Counted from the stretch's first letter, positions 23,665-32,256 are shown. The stretch: DNA of 64,000 nt from Streptomyces buecherae (GCF_014295035.1 NZ_CP060404.1:4124501-4188500), one strand, 5' to 3'. Notes: generated by a model not told the origin, from the letters alone. Numbers and translations: made by a program.

Positions 23665-24624
23665 TCAGCGCAGAGGCCGGGACGGTGTCACCTCTGGCGT
23701 GTGGACGATGATGTCGAACCAACTCGCGAGTGACCCGCCCGACATGTGGTAAGCCGCGTCCTCCCGGGGGTCGTAGAACGGGCCGATCAACCGCGTGCGC
23801 GTCGGGGCGTCCAGGAGGCGGCGGATCGGCTCGGGTCGCGGTGTGCCCAGATCCAGGACGTATCCCGACCTGTTCTCGGCGGCGGCATGCAGCACGCTGT
23901 CGACGAAGTCCGGGGGTGGAGTGGGCAGTGGTTGGCCGATCGAACCGTGCCCCATGGTCAGGCCCACGGACCGGTAGCCCGGACCCAGTCGTTCACGCAG
24001 GTATCCGCCCATGCTCTGGTGCGACTCCAGGGGCTCGGAGGGGGACACGGCACGCGGGGCACCGACGGCGGTGTGTGCCATGCCGCCCCAGTAGACGACC
24101 TTGTCGCCGGTGAGCTGCTGCCACCAGCTCACACCGTCGGCCAGCGTACGTTCCAGCTCGGCCAGGCCATCGAGCCGTGTGGCATGCCGAACCGGCTCGG
24201 CAGGGAGCCGGGCGAAACGTACGGGGTCGCCTGGGTGATCCTTGTTGTACGACCGCATCCAGCGGACGAGGGCGAGGATTTCGGCGGTCTGCCAGAACGG
24301 CCGTGCCCTTCCCAGCAGGGAACGGGGGTCTCCGTCGCCGGTGGCGACATAGACGTCCAGGCCGAGGCGACCGGGGTCGTCGCCCTCCAACGCGAGGGAG
24401 CGAAACCCCTCTTCTTCCACCAACAGCCGCACGATGCGATGCGCGACGTCCGACAGTTCGCGTGTCTCTCGGGCAGCCGCTCCAAGCGCCACGATCTTGG
24501 CGTCCCGCACCATCGGGGCGAGCGGCCGTACATCGTCCAGTGGCTCGTCAGGCTTCCTGTTCAGGAGCACATGGGAGTTCTTCCTGATCCATTCGGTGGC
24601 TGTCTCCACTGGCCTGCCCTTCAT
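23665..24624 (-). CDS. Erythromycin-esterase-like protein with altered active-site box
   Basis: 319 residues. Overall pattern fits the erythromycin esterase / EreA family: an early strand IVALGAAARETRELSDVAHRIVRLLVEEEGFRSLALEGD, then RPFWQTAEILALVRWMRSYN, WWQQLTGDKVVYWGGMAHTA and a C-terminal FDIIVHTPEVTPSRPL. In active esterases the first strand ends G-E-x-x-H-G; here it reads G-A-A-A-R-E, so the catalytic Glu and His are missing. It may be a non-esterase branch. The ATG at 24624 is preferred; a GTG five codons later is possible. The region upstream is degenerate. Confidence 0.72.
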   Translation of the reverse strand: MKGRPVETATEWIRKNSHVLLNRKPDEPLDDVRPLAPMVRDAKIVALGAAARETRELSDVAHRIVRLLVEEEGFRSLALEGDDPGRLGLDVYVATGDGDPRSLLGRARPFWQTAEILALVRWMRSYNKDHPGDPVRFARLPAEPVRHATRLDGLAELERTLADGVSWWQQLTGDKVVYWGGMAHTAVGAPRAVSPSEPLESHQSMGGYLRERLGPGYRSVGLTMGHGSIGQPLPTPPPDFVDSVLHAAAENRSGYVLDLGTPRPEPIRRLLDAPTRTRLIGPFYDPREDAAYHMSGGSLASWFDIIVHTPEVTPSRPLR

Positions 24625-25043
24625 CCCCGAGCTCCGCTTCGTGCGGACCACTCCAGGAGATCGTCCAACCTCAAGCTTGGTGGAGGTCAAGGAGCCGCGA
24701 CGTCGAGCTGGCGCTCATGGTGGGAGCGGCCCGTAGTGGCTCAGGTACGGATCCGAAGGCGTATCGCGACCACCGTGACTCCGTGGAAGACACAGACACG
24801 GTCCCTGTCGCAGGTCAGGATTCAGGGCTCCACCATCATGCTGGGCGACGCCGAGGGAGACCTCGCGCCGGACGAGGTGGCCCGTCGAGCCCGGGAACTC
24901 TTCCTCTGATGGATGATCCGCCGGACAGCCCCCAGCAGCCCTGGCCGGGGCGAGTATCCCCCTACTCCGGGGCCCAGTTCGGCGGCGTGCTGGGTGAGGT
25001 GTGGGCGTTCGGCGGCGCCGCGCTGGGCGCGACGCCCCCGCCG
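24625..25043 (+). other. Intergenic stretch with a possible gene remnant
   Basis: No intact gene. On the plus strand a reading frame without family assignment ends at 24909; its last codons (from a GTG at 24775, or an ATG at 24838) encode MLGDAEGDLAPDEVARRARELF-like sequence that looks like the acidic/helical C-terminus of a real protein. Base composition is less GC-rich than the flanks. Upstream, coding-like sequence seems split between frames. A decayed gene is possible, but I cannot name it. Confidence 0.3.
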
Positions 25044-25685
25044 CTACCCCGCGAGCACCGGCGGCCGAGGCTCGTACTCCAGCCCCTTGCGGACCGCCTC
25101 CGCCCGTTCCGGCGAGGCCAGGCGGCCGACGAGGTGGAGGGTCATGTCGATGCCGGCGGAGATGCCCGCGCTGGTTACCAGGTCGCCGTCGTCCACGAAG
25201 CGTTCGTCGGGGCGGACGTCGATGGTCGGGTCGAGTTCGCGGAGGCGGTCGAGGGAGGCCCAGTGGGTGGTGGCCGGGCGGCCGGCGAGGAGGCCGGCCG
25301 CCGCGTACACCAGGGCGCCCGTGCACACGCTGACCATCAGCGGGACCCGCTCGCGCTGGCGGGCCACCCAGTCCAGGTGGGCCTGGTCGGTGAGGACCGG
25401 GCGGGTGCCCCGGCCGCCGGGGTAGATCAGCACGTCGAGATCGGGCAGTTCGGCCTCGCTGCGGTGAGCCTGGACGGTCAGGCCCTTCGCGCAGGTCACG
25501 GGCGCGCCGTCGGCGGAGAAGGTGAGCACGCGCCAGTTGTCGTCGGGGTAGTGGTAGGTCCAGTACGCCAGGACCTCGTAGGGGCCGATCGCGTCCAACT
25601 CCTCCACCGCGGGGAAGAGGAAGATGCCGATGGTGCGGGTCGGGACCGCACCGCTGTCGTCAGTCGCACGTCCGTCGCTACTCAT
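25044..25685 (-). CDS. DJ-1/PfpI family protein (isonitrile hydratase-like)
   Basis: 213 residues. Class I glutamine amidotransferase-like fold with the nucleophile elbow SVCTGALVYAAAGLLAGRPATTHW, where the Cys and the following Gly-Ala match DJ-1 enzymes such as isonitrile hydratase and the N-terminal part of AraC-type regulators. N-terminal strand IGIFLFPAVEELDAIGPYEVL and acidic residue pattern agree. No AraC helix-turn-helix is attached. The substrate is unknown. ATG at 25685; separated by 42 bases from the fhuF-like gene upstream, so co-transcription under the iron box is possible. Confidence 0.85.
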   Translation of the reverse strand: MSSDGRATDDSGAVPTRTIGIFLFPAVEELDAIGPYEVLAYWTYHYPDDNWRVLTFSADGAPVTCAKGLTVQAHRSEAELPDLDVLIYPGGRGTRPVLTDQAHLDWVARQRERVPLMVSVCTGALVYAAAGLLAGRPATTHWASLDRLRELDPTIDVRPDERFVDDGDLVTSAGISAGIDMTLHLVGRLASPERAEAVRKGLEYEPRPPVLAG

Positions 25686-25727
25686 GCGTCCATCGAATCA
25701 GCACCCGCCCCACACGGCCCGGCATTT

Positions 25728-26666
25728 TCAGCCCTCAAGCCGCCGCAGCCGCTCCGCGTCCCCCGTCCTGGGGCAGGTTCCGCAGGCTTCGGCGGGGCGG
25801 ATCGCGTAGTACAGGCAGCAGCCGGTACGGGTGCGGGTCAGATGGGCGCGGCCGGTGGCGCCGGTCAGGCGGCGGAAGCCCGCGCCGTCGGGGTAGGGCG
25901 CGATGGCGTGTGGCAGCACCTCACCGGCCAGGCGCGCCGCGTGCTCCTCCTCGCCGAGCAGCCGGCCCAGCGTCCAGATGCCGGAGACCAGGTCGTCGCC
26001 GGCCATCCCCCACAGGGCGCGCGGGCCGCGCCGGAACCACGGGCCGATCGCGGCGAGCAACGGCCCCACCAGCGCGGCGAAGCCGTCCCGCAGCTCCGCG
26101 CGCAGTGCCTCCTCGTCCGGCACGGTCCGCACCCCGGGCAGTCCGGCCGCCGGGTCGTCCGGCAGGCAGAGGAAGCCGCCCGGGGTGACCTCGTACCGGT
26201 TGCTGGACAGGTCGCAGCGGACCGCGCGTTGGTCCAGCAGCGGCACCCGGCGTTCGAGGTACCACACGCCGCTGAGCAGCAGCGACACCGACCACAGGCA
26301 GCCGTGCAGGGCGCGCGCCGCGACGGCGTGCCGGCGCGGGACGGCGTCACCGGCGGCGGCGATGCGGGCCGCCTCGGCGTCCAGGAAGGCGGCGAGCAAC
26401 TCGGTCTCGGTGGCGAGCTGTTCGAGGGTGGGGCGGTGGGACGTGGTGGCTGAGTGCTCGTCAGCATTGCTGGCGCGAGCGGTGTGTTCGGAATATGGGT
26501 ACGCGGCGCCGGGAGTTGGTATCGGTGCCTCGGTGGGCCGTCGGACGTCCAGGTGGAGCGGCTCGCAGAGCGCGGCCAGGCGTTCGTAGCCACGGGCGAG
26601 CAGGTGCGCGCAGGTCGGGGCGGTGGCGTCGTCGGGCGGGCAGGCCGGGGCAAGGGCCAGCGTCAT
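25728..26666 (-). CDS. FhuF-like siderophore ferric reductase, [2Fe-2S] C-terminus
   Basis: 312 residues. The C-terminal 25 residues show the FhuF iron-sulfur ligand pattern C-C-x10-C-x2-C (GCCLYYAIRPAEACGTC). The central region fits the FhuF ferric-iron reductase domain (LLLSGVWYLERRVPLLD, GFLCLPDDPA). It would reduce Fe3+ from imported siderophores in the cytoplasm. The ATG at 26666 follows GAGGAAC. A near-consensus IdeR/DmdR1 iron box (26696-26714) sits 30 bases upstream, so it should be repressed when iron is plentiful. Residues about 45-80 form a low-complexity insertion. Confidence 0.88.
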   Translation of the reverse strand: MTLALAPACPPDDATAPTCAHLLARGYERLAALCEPLHLDVRRPTEAPIPTPGAAYPYSEHTARASNADEHSATTSHRPTLEQLATETELLAAFLDAEAARIAAAGDAVPRRHAVAARALHGCLWSVSLLLSGVWYLERRVPLLDQRAVRCDLSSNRYEVTPGGFLCLPDDPAAGLPGVRTVPDEEALRAELRDGFAALVGPLLAAIGPWFRRGPRALWGMAGDDLVSGIWTLGRLLGEEEHAARLAGEVLPHAIAPYPDGAGFRRLTGATGRAHLTRTRTGCCLYYAIRPAEACGTCPRTGDAERLRRLEG

Positions 26667-26695
26667 CGGCAGTTCCTCAGCACCAAGTTCAGAAG

Positions 26696-26714
26696 CAAGG
26701 CTAGCCTTACCTTA
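26696..26714 (-). promoter_or_regulatory. Iron box (IdeR/DmdR1 operator)
   Basis: Minus strand TAAGGTAAGGCTAGCCTTG matches the 19-bp actinobacterial iron box (TTAGGTTAGGCTAACCTAA) at most positions, with a perfect AAGGCTAGCCTT core. It overlaps the expected promoter of the fhuF-like gene. Confidence 0.85.
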
Positions 26715-27110
26715 GCGGTATCTGAGCGCGTTTCTGATCATCGACGCCCAACGGGTGGACACCGTCGAGGCAGTTCGCCCGCCACGCGCCGGAGCCACCG
26801 GCGCGCCCTGCCCGGCCACCCGCCGCCCCCGTACGCGCCCCGCCCGCACGCCACCCGCGCCCCGCCCCGCCCCAGAGCGGCCGATCGGGTGCTTCGGGGA
26901 CGACCGGTACGACAAGCGCGGGGGCCGGGTCGTACCGCCGGGCGCGAGCGCCGCCAGGCCGGCCGGACGCCGGTGAGCGCGCGGCGCACGGCCAGCGGGG
27001 GCACCAGGCCAGGGCGGCGCACGGGCAGGGCCGGGCACACCGGAGGCCGTAACAGGACACGGTCAGGGCCGGACGCGGTCAGGCCCGGGCATGCCGGAAG
27101 TCCGGGCATG
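26715..27110. other. Gene-free spacer with short direct repeats
   Basis: No supportable gene. The first half is C/G-rich low complexity; the second has near-repeats of CAGGGC/GGTCAGGC and two copies of CCGGGCATGCC around 27084-27111, next to the terminator of the bkd operon. Confidence 0.45.
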
Positions 27111-27149
27111 CCAGGGGCCCGGGCGCATCGCGTGCGCCCGGGCCCCTGG
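27111..27149 (-). terminator. Terminator of first bkd operon
   Basis: CCAGGGGCCCGGGCGCA (27111-27127) pairs exactly with 27133-27149 around a 5-base loop, about 80 bases below the bkdC1 stop. Confidence 0.85.
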
Positions 27150-27226
27150 TTCGGTCTACGCCGCCGTCACGCCCCGGTCCCGGCGGCGCGGGGGCGGCGG
27201 TGAGCCCCCTCGGTCACCTCGGGGCG

Positions 27227-28711
27227 TCAGCCCCAGGTGATGAGCCGCTTCCCGGGGTTCTCCAGGACCGCCGCCACGTCGGCGAGCACCTTCGAGCCCA
27301 ACTCGCCGTCCACCAGGCGGTGGTCGAAGGAGAGCGCGAGGGTGGTCACCTGGCGCGGCTTCACCTTGCCCTTGTGCACCCACGGCTGGAGCTTGATCGT
27401 GCCGATCGCGAGGATCGCGGACTCGCCCGGGTTGAGGATGGGCGTGCCGGTGTCGACGCCGAAGATGCCGACGTTGGTGATGGTCACCGTGCCGCCCGAC
27501 ATCGCCGCCGGCGTGGTTTTGCCCTCGCGGGCGGTCGCGACCAGGTCGGCCAGCGACGTGGCCAGCTCCGGCAGCGTCTTGCGGCCCGCGTCCTTGATGT
27601 TCGGGACGATCAGACCGCGCGGCGTGGCCGCGGCGATGCCCAGGTTCACGTAGTCCTTGTGGACGATCTCCTGGTTCGCCTCGTCCCAGGCCGCGTTGAT
27701 CTCCGGGTTGCGCTTGATGGCCACCAGGAACGCCTTGGCGATCAGGAGCAGCGGGTTGATCCGCAGCCCCGCCATCTCCGGGTCCTGCTTGAGGTCCTGG
27801 ACCAGCTTCATCGTGCGCGTGACGTCCACCGTGATGAACTCGGTGACGTGCGGCGCGGTGAAGGCGCTGGCCACCATCGCCTGCGCGGTGGCCTTCCGTA
27901 CGCCCTTGATCGGCACCCGGACCTCGCCGCCGGCCACGGCCGGCTCGGCGCCGGTCGTCGCGGCCACCGGCTGGGCCCCGGCCACGGCTGCCTGCGACGG
28001 GGCCGCCTGCGGGGCCGTGGCGCTGGCCGCCGCGTGCACGTCCTCGCGGGTGATCACGCCGCCGTCGCCGGTGGGCGTGACGCTCGCGAGGTCGATGCCG
28101 AGGTCCTTGGCCAGCTTGCGCACCGGCGGCTTGGCCAGCGGACGCGCGCCGGCCGGGGCCTGCGGGGCCGCGGGCGCGGCCGGCGCGGGGGCCGGCGCCG
28201 GAGCGGCCGGGGCCGCCCCGTGCCCGTTCAGCTCCTGCTGGAGCGCGGCGGCCACCGAGGAGGGGGCCGCCTGCTGGGCCGGTTGCGCCTTGCGGGGCCG
28301 GCGCTTGGTGGAGGACGGCGCCGCCCCGTACCCGACGAGCACGGCCTGCCGGCCCTGCTGCTCGGGCTCGTCGCCGCCCTGCTCGGCCGTGGGCTCGGCC
28401 GCCGGCGCCGCCTGGCCGCCCGCGGGGGCCGCCGGCTCGACGGGGCCCGCGCCCGGCTGGGTGTCCACGGAGATGATCACGGTGCCGACGTCGACGGTCA
28501 CGCCCTCGTCGAAGCGCAGCTCGTGCACCACGCCGTCGAAGGGGATGGGCAGTTCGACGGCCGCCTTCGCCGTCTCCACCTCGCAGACGGACTGGCCGTC
28601 GGTGACCGTGTCACCGACCTTGACGTACCACTTGAGGATCTCCGCCTCGGTCAGTCCCTCGCCCACGTCGGGCATCTTGAACTCACGGAAGCGCTGTGCG
28701 GTGTTGCTCAT
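27227..28711 (-). CDS. bkdC1: Branched-chain 2-oxoacid dehydrogenase E2 (dihydrolipoyl acyltransferase), copy 1
   Basis: 494 residues, normal for E2 with one lipoyl domain. Lipoyl domain at 5-80 with the modified Lys49 in ETAKAAVEL; Ala/Pro/Gly-rich hinge; E1/E3-binding domain with KPPVRKLAKDLGIDLASVTPTG; catalytic domain ending in the HRLVDG active-site histidine motif. It transfers branched acyl groups to CoA, giving isobutyryl-, isovaleryl- and 2-methylbutyryl-CoA for fatty-acid and polyketide starters and for Val/Leu/Ile catabolism. Third gene of bkdA1-B1-C1, 20 bases behind bkdB1. Confidence 0.92.
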   Translation of the reverse strand: MSNTAQRFREFKMPDVGEGLTEAEILKWYVKVGDTVTDGQSVCEVETAKAAVELPIPFDGVVHELRFDEGVTVDVGTVIISVDTQPGAGPVEPAAPAGGQAAPAAEPTAEQGGDEPEQQGRQAVLVGYGAAPSSTKRRPRKAQPAQQAAPSSVAAALQQELNGHGAAPAAPAPAPAPAAPAAPQAPAGARPLAKPPVRKLAKDLGIDLASVTPTGDGGVITREDVHAAASATAPQAAPSQAAVAGAQPVAATTGAEPAVAGGEVRVPIKGVRKATAQAMVASAFTAPHVTEFITVDVTRTMKLVQDLKQDPEMAGLRINPLLLIAKAFLVAIKRNPEINAAWDEANQEIVHKDYVNLGIAAATPRGLIVPNIKDAGRKTLPELATSLADLVATAREGKTTPAAMSGGTVTITNVGIFGVDTGTPILNPGESAILAIGTIKLQPWVHKGKVKPRQVTTLALSFDHRLVDGELGSKVLADVAAVLENPGKRLITWG

Positions 28712-28731
28712 CTTCGCTGCTCCTCAGGCCC

Positions 28732-29721
28732 TCAGTACGCCAACGCTCGGTCAACGGCGTCGAGCACCCGGTCAAGCCCCGGCAGGTACTCGTCCTCAAG
28801 CCGGGACGGCGGGTACGGCGCGTGGAACCCGCCGACCCGCAGCACCGGTGCCTCCAGGTGGTAGAAGCACCGCTCGGTGATCCGCGCGGCCACCTCGGCA
28901 CCGGAGCCGAAGAAGACCGGCGCCTCGTGCACGATGACCAGCCGGCCGGTCTTGCGCACCGACTCCTCGATCCCGTCGAAGTCGATCGGCGAGATCGACC
29001 GCAGGTCGAGCACCTCGATCGACTTGCCCTCCTCGGCAGCCGCCGCGGCGGCGTCCCGGCAGACCTTGACCATGGGCCCGTAGGCCGCGAGCGTCAGGTC
29101 GGTGCCGGCCCGCTCCACCCGGGCCGCGTGCAGCGGGCCGGGGATCGCGGAGGTGTTGACCTCGGAGCGGTCGTGGTAGCGCCGCTTGGGCTCGAAGTAG
29201 ATGACCGGGTCGTCGCTGGCGATGGCCTGCTGCATCATCCAGTACGCGTCGGACGCGTTCGAGGGCGAGACGCACTTCAACCCCGCGACGTGCGCGAACA
29301 GCGCCTCGGGCGACTCGCTGTGGTGCTCGACGGCGCCGATGCCACCGCCGTAGGGAATGCGGATGACGACCGGCATCTTGACCTTGCCGAGCGCGCGGGC
29401 GTGCATCTTCGCGAGCTGCGTGACGATCTGGTCGTACGCGGGGAAGACGAACCCGTCGAACTGGATCTCCACGACCGGGCGGTAGCCGCGCAGCGCGAGG
29501 CCGATGGCGGTGCCGACGATGCCGGACTCGGCGAGCGGGGTGTCGATGACCCGCTCCTCGCCGAAGTCCTTCTGCAACCCGTCGGTGACCCGGAAGACGC
29601 CGCCGAGCTTGCCGACGTCCTCACCCATGATCACGACCTTGTTGTCGGTCTCCAGGGACTTGCGCAGGGATGCGTTGATCGCCTTGACGATCGACAGCTT
29701 CTCGGTGGAACCGGCAGCCAT
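28732..29721 (-). CDS. bkdB1: Branched-chain 2-oxoacid dehydrogenase E1 beta subunit, copy 1
   Basis: 329 residues. Transketolase-like E1 beta: the start region KLSIVKAINASLRKSLETD, the MGEDVGKLGGVFRVTDGL motif with the catalytic-cofactor glutamate, the RIPYGGGIGAVEHHSES strand and the C-terminal LRVGGFHAPYPPSRLEDEYLP. The ATG at 29721 begins one base after the bkdA1 stop, so the E1 subunits are coupled for equal synthesis. Pairs with bkdA1 to decarboxylate branched 2-oxoacids on thiamine diphosphate. Confidence 0.92.
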   Translation of the reverse strand: MAAGSTEKLSIVKAINASLRKSLETDNKVVIMGEDVGKLGGVFRVTDGLQKDFGEERVIDTPLAESGIVGTAIGLALRGYRPVVEIQFDGFVFPAYDQIVTQLAKMHARALGKVKMPVVIRIPYGGGIGAVEHHSESPEALFAHVAGLKCVSPSNASDAYWMMQQAIASDDPVIYFEPKRRYHDRSEVNTSAIPGPLHAARVERAGTDLTLAAYGPMVKVCRDAAAAAAEEGKSIEVLDLRSISPIDFDGIEESVRKTGRLVIVHEAPVFFGSGAEVAARITERCFYHLEAPVLRVGGFHAPYPPSRLEDEYLPGLDRVLDAVDRALAY

Positions 29722-29722
29722 G

Positions 29723-30874
29723 TCAGTGACCCTCCTCGGCGAACGAAGCCTGGTACGCGGCGAACTGGGCGCGCTCCTCGTCGACGAGCGCGTGCCCGTC
29801 GGCGTAGATGTTCTCGAAGATCGCCATGTGGTCGGGGTCGGGCATCGACCGCACCGCGTCCCGCACCCGCTTGGCCAGCGCGTCCGACTCCTGCTCAAGG
29901 GCGGTGAAGAACTCCTCGTCCGCGAACTCCTCGCGGGTCAGGTACGTCCGCAGCCGCAGGATCGGGTCCTTGGCCTCCCACAGCTCCCGCTCCTCGTCGG
30001 CGCGGTAGCGCGTCGGGTCGTCGGAGGTGGTGTGCGCGCCCATCCGGTAGGTGTACGCCTCGACCAGCATCGGGCCCTGACCGCTGCGGGCCCGCTCCAG
30101 GGCGGCCCGGGTCACCGCGAGGCAGGCCAGCACGTCGTTGCCGTCCACCCGCACGCCCGGGAAGCCGTAGCCCTGGGCGCGCTGGTAGAGCGGGACGCGG
30201 GTCTGCCGCTCGGTGGGCTCGGAGATGGCCCACTGGTTGTTCTGACAGAAGAACACCACCGGCGCGTTGTAGACCGCCGAGAAGGTGAACGCCTCCGCGA
30301 CGTCGCCCTGGCTGGAGGCGCCGTCCCCGAAGTACGCGATCACGGCCGAGTCCGCGCCGTCCTTGGCCACGCCCATCGCGTAGCCGGTGGCGTGCAGCGT
30401 CTGCGAGCCGATCACGATCGTGTACAGGTGGAAGTTGTTGGAGTTCGGGTCCCAACCACCGTTGTTCACGCCACGGAACATGCCGAGCAGGTTCGTCGGG
30501 TCGACGTCCCGGCACCAGGCGACGCCGTGCTCTCGGTAGGTGGGGAAGACGTAGTCATCGTCGCGCAGCGCGCGTCCCGAGCCGATTTGCGCGGCCTCCT
30601 GGCCGAGCAGCGAGGCCCACAGGCCCAGCTCGCCCTGGCGCTGGAGGGTCGTCGCCTCGGCGTCGAAGCGTCGCGTCAGCACCATGTCCCGGTACAGCCC
30701 GCGCAGCTCTTCGGGGGTCAAGTCGATGGAGTAGTCGGGATGCTCGACCCGCTCGCCCTCGGGCGTCAGCAACTGTACGAGCTGGGTTTGGTCAGCCGTC
30801 GGCTGCTTGGCCCTGGTGCGCTTGGTGCTGCTGCTGCGGCGTGGCTTGCGCGCGGCAGTGCTGTCCACGGTCAC
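29723..30874 (-). CDS. bkdA1: Branched-chain 2-oxoacid dehydrogenase E1 alpha subunit, copy 1
   Basis: 383 residues from a GTG with a GGAGGAG site. Thiamine diphosphate motif GDGASSQGDVAEA... CQNNQWAIS (GDG-x-NN pattern) near 165-200; phosphorylation-loop-like YRMGAHTTSDDPTRYR near 285. A Lys/Arg/Ser/Thr-rich N-terminus (1-30) precedes the domain. First gene of the operon; a large perfect hairpin lies in its leader (30900-30969) and the divergent partner is an orphan response regulator, a layout I recall from S. coelicolor. Confidence 0.92.
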   Translation of the reverse strand: MTVDSTAARKPRRSSSTKRTRAKQPTADQTQLVQLLTPEGERVEHPDYSIDLTPEELRGLYRDMVLTRRFDAEATTLQRQGELGLWASLLGQEAAQIGSGRALRDDDYVFPTYREHGVAWCRDVDPTNLLGMFRGVNNGGWDPNSNNFHLYTIVIGSQTLHATGYAMGVAKDGADSAVIAYFGDGASSQGDVAEAFTFSAVYNAPVVFFCQNNQWAISEPTERQTRVPLYQRAQGYGFPGVRVDGNDVLACLAVTRAALERARSGQGPMLVEAYTYRMGAHTTSDDPTRYRADEERELWEAKDPILRLRTYLTREEFADEEFFTALEQESDALAKRVRDAVRSMPDPDHMAIFENIYADGHALVDEERAQFAAYQASFAEEGH

Positions 30875-30899
30875 GTGTGCTCCTCCGTCTGTCCGGCCC

Positions 30900-30969
30900 C
30901 CGGGGTCCGCCGGCGGCTGGTGGTCCTCGCGCCAAAGGCGAAAGGGCGGCTCCGCCCGGCGGACCCCGG
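30900..30969 (-). repeat. Large inverted repeat in the bkdA1 leader
   Basis: CCGGGGTCCGCCGG (30900-30913) and its exact complement (30956-30969), 42 bases apart, ending 25 bases before the bkdA1 start and just upstream of its ribosome site. Could be a leader hairpin for attenuation or mRNA stability, or a scar of rearrangement. Confidence 0.6.
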
Positions 30970-31054
30970 CGCACGGGGTGGGTGCGCCGATGCCCCGACC
31001 GGGCGTGACAGGTGCTCCGGCGGGTGGCCCGCGAAACTCACGTTACCCAGTGTG

Positions 31055-31106
31055 TCGCAGGTCTGCGAAACCCCATCTGACCTGCGATTTTGCTTGGATT
31101 TCCAAG
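31055..31106. promoter_or_regulatory. Two dyads in the bkdA1/response regulator divergent promoter
   Basis: TCGCAGGTC (31055-31063) is complementary to GACCTGCGA (31079-31087); right after it CTTGGATTTCCAAG (31093-31106) is a 6+6 palindrome. The AT-rich stretch around them is the likely promoter zone for both genes. Candidate operators for the Lrp-type BkdR or the response regulator itself. Confidence 0.5.
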
Positions 31107-31221
31107 TAAATCGAGAAAGTGGGGAACAAGCACTGGTCACAGCCTCGCAGGCCGCCGGAACAACGGCACGTTATCCCGGAGGGCAAGAGCACGGGAAGAG
31201 TTCGTGTGTGAGACTGGGATC

Positions 31222-31881
31222 GTGCGCGAAGAAGGAAAAATCACGGTATTCCTGCTCGATGACCATGAAGTCGTGCGTCGGGGTGTGCACGAGTTGCTCT
31301 CGGTCGAGGAGGACATCGAGGTCGTCGGCGAGGCCGGAACGGCCGCTGACGCGCTGGTCCGCATCCCCGCGACCAGGCCCGATGTCGCCGTGTTGGACGT
31401 ACGACTGCCGGACGGCAGCGGCGTCGAGGTGTGCCGGGAGGTGCGGTCCCGGGACGAGGGAATCAAGTGCCTGATGCTCACCTCGTTCGCGGACGACGAG
31501 GCCCTCTTCGACGCGATCATGGCCGGCGCGTCCGGTTACGTCCTCAAGGCCATCCGTGGCAATGAATTGCTATCCGCGGTGCGCGACGTCGCCGCCGGGA
31601 AGTCCCTGCTCGACCCGGTCGCCACGGCCCGCGTCCTGGAACGCCTGCGGGACGGGAACACCCCGAAGGGCGACGAGCGACTGGCCGCCCTCACGGAACA
31701 GGAACGCCGCATTCTCGACCTCATCGGCGAGGGCCTGACCAACCGGGCGATCGGCGAGCGACTGCACCTCGCCGAAAAGACGATCAAGAATTACGTTTCC
31801 AGCCTGCTCTCCAAACTCGGCATGGAACGCCGCTCCCAGGCCGCCGCCTACGTGGCCCGCCTCCAGGCCGAGCGCCACTGA
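31222..31881 (+). CDS. Orphan response regulator, NarL/LuxR class (DevR-like)
   Basis: 219 residues. Receiver domain with acidic pair D13-D14, phosphoacceptor Asp59 in VAVLDVRLPDG and the conserved Lys near 109 (GYVLKAI). The C-terminal LuxR helix-turn-helix starts at LTEQERRILDLIGEGLTNRAIGERLHLAEKTIKNYVSSLLSKLG. No histidine kinase gene is adjacent, so it is an orphan. I use the GTG at 31222 (VREEGKITVFLL); a GTG at 31204 with GGAAGAG is an alternative. Divergent from bkdA1. Confidence 0.88.
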   Translation: MREEGKITVFLLDDHEVVRRGVHELLSVEEDIEVVGEAGTAADALVRIPATRPDVAVLDVRLPDGSGVEVCREVRSRDEGIKCLMLTSFADDEALFDAIMAGASGYVLKAIRGNELLSAVRDVAAGKSLLDPVATARVLERLRDGNTPKGDERLAALTEQERRILDLIGEGLTNRAIGERLHLAEKTIKNYVSSLLSKLGMERRSQAAAYVARLQAERH

Positions 31882-32256
31882 CGATTCCGCCGGGCTTTTC
31901 CGCCGACGATTTCCCCGGCGGCGCGAGCGATTCGTTTTTCCCGGCGGGCCCGCGTGGCTGCGCGGCGGCTCCCCGGTGACGTGAGCGATGCGCGCGGAGC
32001 GGGGTGAGCGATCCGGGCGACGCGCGCGAGACCGGGCGCGCGACGCGGGCGCTTCCCGAGGGACGGGGCCGGGGCGGGCGGCTGGGTGAGTACCTGGATG
32101 GCAGGGGCGTACGGCGGGGTGGCGCGCGCCCTCGTACGCCACCGCACCGCGCTTGTTGCCCCGGGCGCGGGTGCGCGCCCCAATCGGGACCAACGTCCCG
32201 GGCCGTCGGGGCGGGTGCCCCTATATGGGGCGAGCGCGGGCGGGCAGGGTGGTGCC
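31882..32256. other. Spacer with probable terminator at 31887-31921
   Basis: CCGCCGGG (31887-31894) pairs with CCCGGCGG (31914-31921), followed by a T-run on the plus strand (31936-31940), a plausible terminator for the response regulator gene. The rest is GC-rich and shows no gene. Confidence 0.45.

Noticed and set aside
26755..26976. Small protein gene between fhuF and bkdC1
   Set aside because: Arg/Pro/Ala-rich frame without a ribosome site or domain, in low-complexity DNA.
27200..28864. Open frame on the plus strand opposite bkdC1
   Set aside because: Antisense shadow of the Ala/Pro-rich E2 gene; Arg/His/Gly-rich without motifs.
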